DNA of 64,000 nucleotides from Metellina segmentata (lineage: Eukaryota; Arthropoda; Arachnida; Araneae; Tetragnathidae). The notes under the pieces were generated by a model. That model was not told where the DNA came from. It searched no databases and saw only the letters and a list, made by a program, of their open reading frames with translations. Position numbers and translations under genes: made by a program. How positions within the stretch are numbered: the first letter of the stretch is position 1; every line of letters begins with the position of its first letter. The DNA is taken from assembly GCA_947359465.1 (NCBI GenBank), contig OX375876.1, positions 86,706,184-86,770,183 on the forward strand, given 5' to 3'. Shown in pieces: positions 59,101-64,000 of the stretch.

Positions 59101-59242
59101 CTTTTTGTGTAATGCATTTGGTTTTTTCTAGGATACTTTTGATTTACGTCGTGAAATAGCTTACAACTTGTGCTTGATTTATCAGTCTACTGGTGCAATG
59201 GATCTAGTTTACTTATACTCTCGCAAATATATCGTTGTTTGA
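29142..59242 (+). CDS. GTF3C3: General transcription factor 3C polypeptide 3 (TFIIIC TPR subunit), 27 exons
   Basis: Nuclear TFIIIC subunit (TFIIIC102, tau131 relative). In this family the TPR arrays scaffold TFIIIC on the A box of tRNA genes and help recruit TFIIIB for RNA polymerase III. Exons read from GT-AG sites and matching phases: 29142-29240, 29330-29419, 29609-29711, 32303-32401, 33402-33466, 34916-35042, 35350-35426, 37522-37636, 39722-39891, 40076-40163, 40260-40318, 40762-40868, 42794-42881, 45310-45456, 45671-45851, 49641-49672, 49964-50093, 50532-50594, 51435-51505, 53841-53945, 55044-55130, 55217-55315, 55518-55593, 56634-56758, 56867-56954, 58760-58833, 59132-59242. Total 2676 nt, 891 residues, against about 886 for the human protein. 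Residues 1-90 are acidic (DDSDDE). YAQGKITF near residue 95 resembles the human YLEGKISF start. TPR-like blocks lie near 165-300 (LNPSDTEEW, LWERCNLYEQ) and 479-536. The C-terminal block contains NRHNRFCIRLMMK, LNGHNAMISG and DLRREIAYNL. Donors of exons 1 (AAG|GTTGCT) and 4 (A|GTTCGT) are weak; exon 16 has only 32 nt. All 26 junctions keep the frame. Family recognised from memory, not by search. Confidence 0.95.
30220..30600. repeat. GC-rich island in intron 3, possible TIR or LTR remnant
   Basis: The stretch 30335-30560 is much GC-richer than the surrounding intron. TTGCATGTGA at 30220-30229 and its inverse TCACATGCAA at 30587-30596 flank it. No coding frame and no recognisable family. Confidence 0.35.
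30787..31325 (+). mobile_element. Two tandem copies of a Helitron-like repeat, second with a 3' end
   Basis: The copies share TTAGTTCTTTTT, GATAGA(G/T)TAAAAATTT and AACGGATTTG blocks, at about 30840-30965 and 31140-31275. The second ends ATACCTTACATCCCGGCATTGCC, a short gap and CTAGT. A GC-rich hairpin followed by CTAG before T is the usual Helitron 3' terminus. The hairpin is decayed. The same family occurs inverted at about 60235-60400. Confidence 0.5.
32050..32170 (-). pseudogene. Non-LTR retrotransposon RNase H fragment
   Basis: The minus strand reads LYWIPSHCGIYGNKMANNLVK, the WIPSHxGIxGNExAD signature at the end of the RNase H domain of arthropod non-LTR elements. The catalytic-region E is K here. 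A 5' and 3' truncated relic in intron 3. Confidence 0.75.
35797..36405 (-). mobile_element. Non-LTR retrotransposon 3' end with RNase H and zinc motif, 5' truncated
   Basis: Read on the minus strand from about 36400: SRAALQAILKRDSS, LQWLPAHVNISGNETADQLA (RNase H), then CNNCPDMELTPAHIFDCPA (CX2C...HX4C motif) and a tail of CATCATCATC ending in A11 at 35797-35808. At least one frameshift or stop separates RNase H from the zinc motif. Typical 5'-truncated LINE insertion, in intron 7 against the host gene. Confidence 0.85.
36499..36810. repeat. Perfect-looking 151-bp direct duplication
   Basis: Copies 36499-36649 and 36660-36810, offset 161, with the 10-base spacer TCAAATAACT. I see no differences between them, so this looks like a recent event or an assembly artefact. 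Intronic (intron 7). Confidence 0.95.
37835..38045 (+). mobile_element. Probable tRNA-derived SINE (family 3)
   Basis: A-box-like TAGTGGTTAGGGTG is followed 22 bases later by a B-box-like GGTTTGAATTCC, then an unrelated body ending ATTAATTGACTGAC. Only one copy in the window, so the family status is inference. Confidence 0.55.
38104..38990. repeat. Intronic satellite-like array, 253-bp higher-order unit
   Basis: Subunits of about 115-135 bp contain CAATTTATAACGAATGTTG and GTAGCATATTTTAGATCTAA. Two subunits form a 253-bp unit that is nearly identical at 38351 and 38604; outer copies are more diverged. The two similar open frames (38351-38569, 38604-38804) are by-products of this repeat. Confidence 0.92.
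41208..42014 (-). mobile_element. Internally deleted mariner-like element, copy 1
   Basis: Ends CAAGGTTTGTCTGGAATG and, inverted, CATGAGGTCTATTTGGTAAA, with TA at both sides. On the minus strand the C-terminal transposase remnant reads LPYSLDLMLCDV (worn DLAPCDF signature), LKGKRFPTMDD and YFEKWKKLWEKS. The central catalytic part is missing and stops occur. In intron 12. Confidence 0.8.
43063..43858 (-). mobile_element. Internally deleted mariner-like element, copy 2
   Basis: Same family as 41208-42014. The minus strand shows an N-terminal GRPSTSSNRPEN motif, then LPHRLDLTPCSL and FPKVK, and a C-terminal GLEKWKSYWERC-like part. The HTH end is joined almost directly to the last catalytic motif, so the core was deleted. 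Right end reads CTAGGTCTGTCTGAAAG when inverted. In intron 13. Confidence 0.8.
43925..44890 (+). pseudogene. Non-LTR retrotransposon AP-type endonuclease fragment
   Basis: In shifting frames the + strand shows PDVIMVQEPYV, a middle VFSAYSSPQKNLNDL, YFLIGGDLNAHS, DWPDITLVSDAD and LSDHTYVR. QE, GDLN and SDH are the conserved catalytic motifs of endonuclease/exonuclease/phosphatase domains in arthropod LINEs. Frameshifts and a 20-bp duplication (CATAAACTATAGATCCTCAG twice, about 44410-44450) disrupt it. It abuts mariner copy 2. Confidence 0.85.
46397..46700. repeat. Diverged direct duplication, about 147-bp unit
   Basis: ATACATGCTT(G/A)TCATAAACACATATTCTGTAC blocks occur at about 46400 and 46547, each followed by AGTGG(T/C)A and a CCC-containing tail. 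Intron 15. Confidence 0.75.
46925..47092 (+). mobile_element. SINE family 2, 3' half
   Basis: Starts inside the body and ends CATAAAACCCTAAACCAACC, like the ends at 5955 and 27400. The tRNA-like head is missing. Confidence 0.65.
47323..47550. mobile_element. MITE with TTAA flanks, piggyBac-like
   Basis: 228 bp. TTAACCTTT(T/A)GACTA at the left is mirrored by TAGTCTAAAGGTTAA at the right, with TTAA at the very ends. TTAA target choice and CC(C/T)TTT-type ends fit piggyBac-derived MITEs. The interior is GC-richer than the intron and non-coding. Confidence 0.8.
51960..52025. repeat. Short direct duplication around ATTAAAGCCGATTTCTTAA
   Basis: The 19-base block occurs twice about 40 bases apart in intron 19. 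Confidence 0.85.
52540..53000. repeat. Degenerate minisatellite around AGACCAGATA..CCTCC
   Basis: Units of roughly 40-50 bp built from GACCAGATA, GGACCCTCCAAATATTT and GGCCCAC, with a higher-order repeat of about 130 bp (ACTAAATATTTTC at about 52657 and 52786). It is GC-richer than intron 19 around it. Confidence 0.85.
53245..53325. repeat. Direct duplication around ACTTTTAAAATAATACCA
   Basis: Two copies about 36 bases apart, both followed by TCTACTTATTCAAT. Confidence 0.85.
53385..53595 (+). mobile_element. SINE family 2, near full length
   Basis: Head GGCCCAGTGGGTATCCCCACTG with a worn B box (GATTTGATTCC), then AGTGAAACTTTC and AACAGCATGGCTAAA blocks and an AATCCAACTAACCA end. Intron 19. 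Confidence 0.8.
56278..56543. repeat. 133-bp tandem duplication in intron 23
   Basis: Units 56278-56410 and 56411-56543 differ at about ten positions. Both contain AGGAAGAGAATATATGCATC. Confidence 0.93.
57889..58616. mobile_element. Non-autonomous DNA transposon with CAGGGTGG ends
   Basis: CAGGGTGGTAACAG at the left mirrors GTTGCCACCCTG at the right. Both subterminal regions repeat the motif TCAGGGAA in opposite orientation. CTGAA on both sides may be a 5-bp duplication. No transposase. Intron 25. Confidence 0.8.
58294..58472. repeat. Inner palindrome nested in the CAGGGTGG element
   Basis: TAGGGTCAGATGTAATA at the left mirrors TTTACACCATCTGACCTTA at the right, and CAAAATATTTTGTATTTTT mirrors AAAAATACAAAATATTTG. 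Either a second inserted foldback element or an internal palindrome. Confidence 0.7.
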
Positions 59243-59275
59243 ACTTGTGTCTACATATTTCATGTACATTTTGTA

Positions 59276-59281
59276 AATAAA
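59276..59281 (+). terminator. Poly(A) signal of GTF3C3
   Basis: A canonical AATAAA begins 34 bases after the TGA at 59240-59242 and is followed by a T-rich stretch. This implies a very short 3' UTR. Confidence 0.75.
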
Positions 59282-59282
59282 A

Positions 59283-60230
59283 CAATATTTTTTATCCTGT
59301 TGCATTTCTACCCTTTGCAATCTGAATTACACAAATAGAAAACTGTATTACGTTACTATTTTAAAATCCATTCAACTCTTTCATGAATTTTGAAATAGTA
59401 ATACATCTAAACAATTTTACTCAAATTTAGAGGGTTTATTTTGTTTCAAGGGTTTTTCCTTTTTGGTTTTCAAGGGCACTTAAGAAGCCGTAATATTTTC
59501 ACACAATATCCTTAAAAATATAAAGTGCTTTAGTTTTTACAAAAGTACTGCATATTTTATTTTACCAGCATTCAGAAACCAAGATCATTGATACTTATCA
59601 AGAAAACCATCTAAACGCAAAGGCATATTCACAAGTTAGCTAAAACAGGTCTGCAAGACCCAAAGTGAAGTCCACACTTGTGGCAGTTTCTTCTTCAGTG
59701 CACTTGGTCTATTGCAATCTAAGTGAAATAAAGGCTTTAAAAAAATCTTAAATTTTCTTTTGTTTGAAGAATGAGAACCCTGGAGTACAATGCTTGTTTT
59801 AATACTTGTTAGTGAAACTAAATGCGCTATTATAAAATGCACTTAACAGCTCTAGACATTAAAAAAAATGTGAACTGGATGTTTTGTCCGTGTGGTGAGG
59901 CATGCATGATCAAGATCATGTTATACCTTTCTTTACCTATATGATTAAGATGTGCATATTATCTGTAGCATAAAACAGCTTCTGCCACTATCTGGGTGGT
60001 GCCAATAGATCCAAAAGAAGGGCCAATGCATTTAGAGTAGTGATTTTGATGGATGTCTTATTTAGAGCAAATTTATATAGCATAGCTATTCTCAACTAGA
60101 ACAAGTCAACAAATACATTTCTAATTTATCATTAAATGTGACAAACTTGAATGCATTTCTTCAAAACTCCCTATGGAAAATAGGATAAAATCTTAGTTAA
60201 AATACAATTGTCACAACTTCAATAATATTT
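59283..60230. other. AT-rich intergenic sequence downstream of GTF3C3
   Basis: No recognisable frame, RNA gene or repeat end. Confidence 0.4.
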
Positions 60231-60234
60231 AGTA

Positions 60235-60480
60235 CTAGTCACTGTGTGACTAGCCCGTGCCCATTAGTGTAAGGTATTAATCTGGTGTAAAATTTTCCAC
60301 AGATTTCAAATCCGTTTAAATTTTTACTCTATATTTAACGGTCTAGGAGATAGAAAAATGAACTGCGACTCCAGTTAAAATATTTATCGTCTGGCTGTAA
60401 AAACACTCCGTACAAAATGAAAGGAGAAACGAAAAAAATAATAATTTTCTCCTCATGCAAAATGAAAGCGGAAACATAAA
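60235..60480 (-). mobile_element. Helitron-like repeat remnant (same family as 30787-31325)
   Basis: Read on the minus strand: AAATTTAAACGGATTTGAAATCTG, then AATACCTTACACTAATGGGCACGGGCTAGT. It has the hairpin-plus-CTAGT layout of Helitron 3' ends. The left part carries short AATAATTTTCT repeats. Confidence 0.5.
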
Positions 60481-62938
60481 AAATAATTTTCTGAGCTTCT
60501 CCTAAGCAATGAAAATTGTAAAACCAAGCAGATTTCTTGTTCAGCAAAATAATAACCAAAACTATAGAAGAAACAAAACAATGTTTCAAACCGCAATTAA
60601 TTTAACAGTTCCTTGAATATACATTAACAACACCCCCTTTTTAAAGGCAGAAATGGGTCATATCCAAGTTTGTGCATCATTTGCAATTATTCACAAGAGA
60701 TTTTTGATCCTGTCAGACTTAAAAAGATTACTCAGAAAAGCCCTCCCCCAAGTCCTGTTAAAATTGTAAATCTATTTCAAGACTTAAAAATAAATTAATT
60801 GATAGTGATGCTGACAATACTAAGAATTTGGATTTATACCATCCAGAATGGAAAATTGTTGACTGATAGATTTTATGTGAAAATAACTCCTAACTTTGGC
60901 AAACAAAGCACTAGTGAGTTTAATAAGTGAAAGCACAAAATTATAAATCATAGTTGGAATTCATCCCAAAAGCAGGAAATATATGAATTTTAAAAGTGTA
61001 ATTTATATGCAACCAACAAACGAAACATGTTCAATAAATCCAGTATCAATAATATAAGTTATCATTACTGGATTTGTGAAACCTAACCATGGCATTCTAG
61101 AAATTTTCTTCATCTTGTGCGTAGACCAGTTAATCACTACTTCAATCAATGGTAAATGTTTCCTTAAAGTGTGTCCCGAATATTTCTTTTGTTAAAAGAA
61201 CAGAAACTTTGTATTTTCAGAAGTACTGAATATTCAGATGTAAATAAAATCTAATTTTCTAAGGTAAATGTTTGTAAATTTATTCAATTGGTACTTGGAC
61301 AGCATGACAAAAACACTGAATACATATCACTTTGCCAAACATTTCAACTGTTAACACAACACAACTTCACCAAGACACAAAACAGGTAAATATTTAGACC
61401 ACTTTAAAATGATTAATTTCACATTATAGACAAAATATACTAACTTCTGCTATCAACAATAAGATTTACAGCTTCAGAATGTTGTAACTAGTAAGAATCT
61501 AACGGTATTTTATACAAAGATCAACATGTTCTTAGTTTCTTAAAAGTAGAAATTTTTAATCTCTTTAGAAAAAAGTCGCAAGTAAAATTAGTTATACAAT
61601 TCACATAAAATGCATATACTTAATTCAAAAAGTTGCAATATTGTTGAATACTAGTTTGTTAAAAATGGAATTCACTTTTAAAATAAAACCATATGCAAAA
61701 ATCTACCATGCAATTAAAATATTTTGGGTTTTCAAACAAATGGATTTTTTTCCTGATGCTATGCACCATTTTTTATCTTTCAAACTAATTAGTCACTGTC
61801 TATTATATCAAATGGTCATTATTAGAAGTAGGATTTTTATGATTTTCCATCTGATTTTAGGAATACTTTAAGTACACCAAGTGCACAAAAATGAGTTTCG
61901 GAAACATTTTACCGACATTTGTTCAAGAATTTCATTCTTTTTATGTGATAAATGCCATTCTTCCAGATTCATTTTGAAACATTTGTTATTCATAATTTAA
62001 TTTGCACGTTTTGGTATTTTTGATGAAAATAATAGTTAGAGTGATAAATTGCAACTCTAGACTAATAAAATAAACTTTTATTTTGCCCTGGTCAAAATAT
62101 TTAATTAAATTTTAGTGAAATTCAAACTTAATTTGACACAGAAACTCATTTTTATGCAGCATATTTTTTGTTGACAGTAAAATAAATTTGGCACAAGAAC
62201 TTCAAAGTGTTTGTAAGTAAAGATTTTTGTACTAAGCAAGTTTCACTGTAATAATTTTTTAATTTGGCACAAAATCTAAAACATTAAGTCGTATTTCTTA
62301 TTTGTTTTAGTTTCATAAGTCTGTGGTCAGTAAAATTTAAAAAAATTTCAGTAAAACAGATCAAGTTACAATTTTTTAAATTCTTTTTGCTTTTTTTCAT
62401 TTACCTCTTTTCAAATAATTATTTTAGTTTGCTACAAAATATGATTTCAAGATGTGGATAGTTAAATTTGTTTTGTAAGGCATTTTCAGCTTTCACAAAT
62501 ATTTTTGTAGGATATTTTCCTGCAAGTTTATCAGTTATAAAATTCCTAATCGTAATAATTACACGTCTAACAGGAAATTACAAATATGACTATAAATCAA
62601 ACTTATTTCAATTACTAAAAAAATATCCATTAATAGGAAAATACAAATTTTAGGGTAAATGAAAAATGTTAAATCAGTCCATATAAAAAGGGGTGAAAGA
62701 ACAAGAAAATTAAATAGAAAGGTACACCCAACATTAGAACATGACTTAAAGTGTAATTTTAAAGGTAGTTATAATTGTATCAATCCAAATGTACACGCTA
62801 TCACAGATAAAGATACGATTAAAATCTGATTCACCAGTAAATGTGAATCCAAACTGTGAAATTTAAATTTAATTAGCTTGGATATTAAACACTTGAATCA
62901 AGTAAAAACTTCAGCAAAGCCAGTCTAAGAGGACGTAG
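60481..62938. other. AT-rich intergenic sequence, nothing recognised
   Basis: No recognisable frame or repeat boundary. Frames at 61641-61871 and 62468-62653 have no motifs. Confidence 0.4.
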
Positions 62939-62940
62939 TA

Positions 62941-64000
62941 CACTCTATGCCAAAAAAAAATTAAAGCACCCAGAAGCATTCATTGATAACCATGAAATTT
63001 GGTAAGCAAAATTCTCTGTACCAGATAAGCAAATGAATAAAAATTGGGCACTGAAGATGTGAACACACTTGACGACCTACTGTCGTCAAGGGTGTGCACG
63101 TCTTTGCGCTTAGTGAAGGTGTCAGAAGCTTTCAGAGAACAATCTTGGTTTGGTATCGCCATCAGTTGCAACCATGAATCTCTGGATGGAGCACTCAAAC
63201 ACCATATACTGAACTGAATGACTTTGAAGGGGGCCATATTGAGGTAGTCTGGGAAGCAGGTTGGACTTCTCAACAAATTATCTAGGATGTAGTCGATGAA
63301 TAAAAAATTGAGCCATCCCTCCTTATCAGCCATGCAATAAAACAAATCATCCACTATACAGGCTCCTGTAGCATTGCCAAATGCGAAGCTGAGGTAGAAC
63401 TGCAGGCACATTGCCCATACAGATGTCTATCAACGACTACCAAACATTGTTGGATGCATCTAGAGTGGTTTCATGACCAAGAATTGTGGACAGGCATGGA
63501 ATGAAGTGAAGTGAATCATATTTAGTGGCATGTCCCATTCTTACCTTGGGACCTTTGCATTTGTGTGGGGGAGGGGGTGAACCAGATTGTGTGTACGAGC
63601 ATTCTCTGTCTAAGCAACAAACTACTGCAATTCCTAAGGTAATAGTGTGAGGAATCATCACTCTCAACAGCCTGTCTTCTATAGTAAGTGGGTACAAGGT
63701 AGTTTGACAGCACTAAACATTCAGCAGATTTTACAACCAGATACTTGGCCTTTAACACACTACATCCAAAGGGCTTATTGACCAGTACAATAATGCCCTG
63801 TCACACATGGCATGCCTCTATGGTGTTGAAACCCTTCCTCAACCAACAACATCCCCAGATCTGTCTTTCATTGGGCACGCCTGGGATATGGTAAGCCCCA
63901 GGCATATAAGAGGTCTGGAGCAGCAGCTACAGAATGCTTTGCTTCATTTCCCACAGGGTAGCATAAGGATTTAGTTGGACTACCATGTCATGCATTACTG
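62941..64000 (+). mobile_element. Degenerate Tc1-like transposon, truncated by window end
   Basis: Begins CACTCTATGCCAAAAAAAAA after TA (62939-62940), an end related to the one at 8952. Pieces of transposase follow in shifting frames: LNDFEGGHIEVVWEAGW (about 63215), NEVKWNHILFSDMS (about 63500), LTALNIQQILQPDTWPL (about 63710) and SPDLSFIGHAWDM (about 63855). The conserved PIEH catalytic E reads G. Many stops. The right end lies beyond the window. Confidence 0.85.

Overview
The window looks like a spider nuclear genome, probably an orb-weaver-type araneomorph. It is AT-rich and gene-poor, with long introns and GT-AG splicing. It is full of element families I recognise from spiders: Tcb1-like Tc1 transposons, tRNA-derived SINEs, non-LTR retrotransposon 3' ends with an RNase H plus zinc-motif layout, and a Ty3/gypsy LTR element with a SCAN-like gag. 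The species assignment is inference from repeat content.

One host gene is convincing. From 29142 to 59242 on the + strand, 27 exons join in phase into an 891-codon reading frame for GTF3C3, the TPR subunit of TFIIIC (TFIIIC102, yeast tau131 relative). It has an in-frame stop just before the ATG and a poly(A) signal 34 bases after the stop codon.

Layout: 1-29 kb is intergenic and built from repeats. It holds a 16-bp minisatellite, a LINE 3' end, a SINE nested in another SINE, clustered SINE fragments, terminal-inverted-repeat elements at 6.8-7.6, 8.95-9.65, 12.9-13.6 and 14.7-16.2 kb, degenerate tandem repeats, and a young LTR retrotransposon at 21382-26799. The LTR element has nearly identical LTRs and one open 915-codon frame but no reverse transcriptase. 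29-59 kb is GTF3C3, whose introns carry LINE fragments, two internally deleted mariner copies, SINEs, a TTAA-flanked MITE, a nested foldback element, satellite-like arrays and several recent tandem duplications. 59-64 kb is intergenic, with a Helitron-like remnant and a degenerate Tc1 element running off the window edge.

I found no bacterial-type operon, CRISPR array or defence locus. The most unusual object is the RT-less LTR element that keeps a continuous gag/protease-like/integrase-zinc-finger frame with an internally repeated peptide module.
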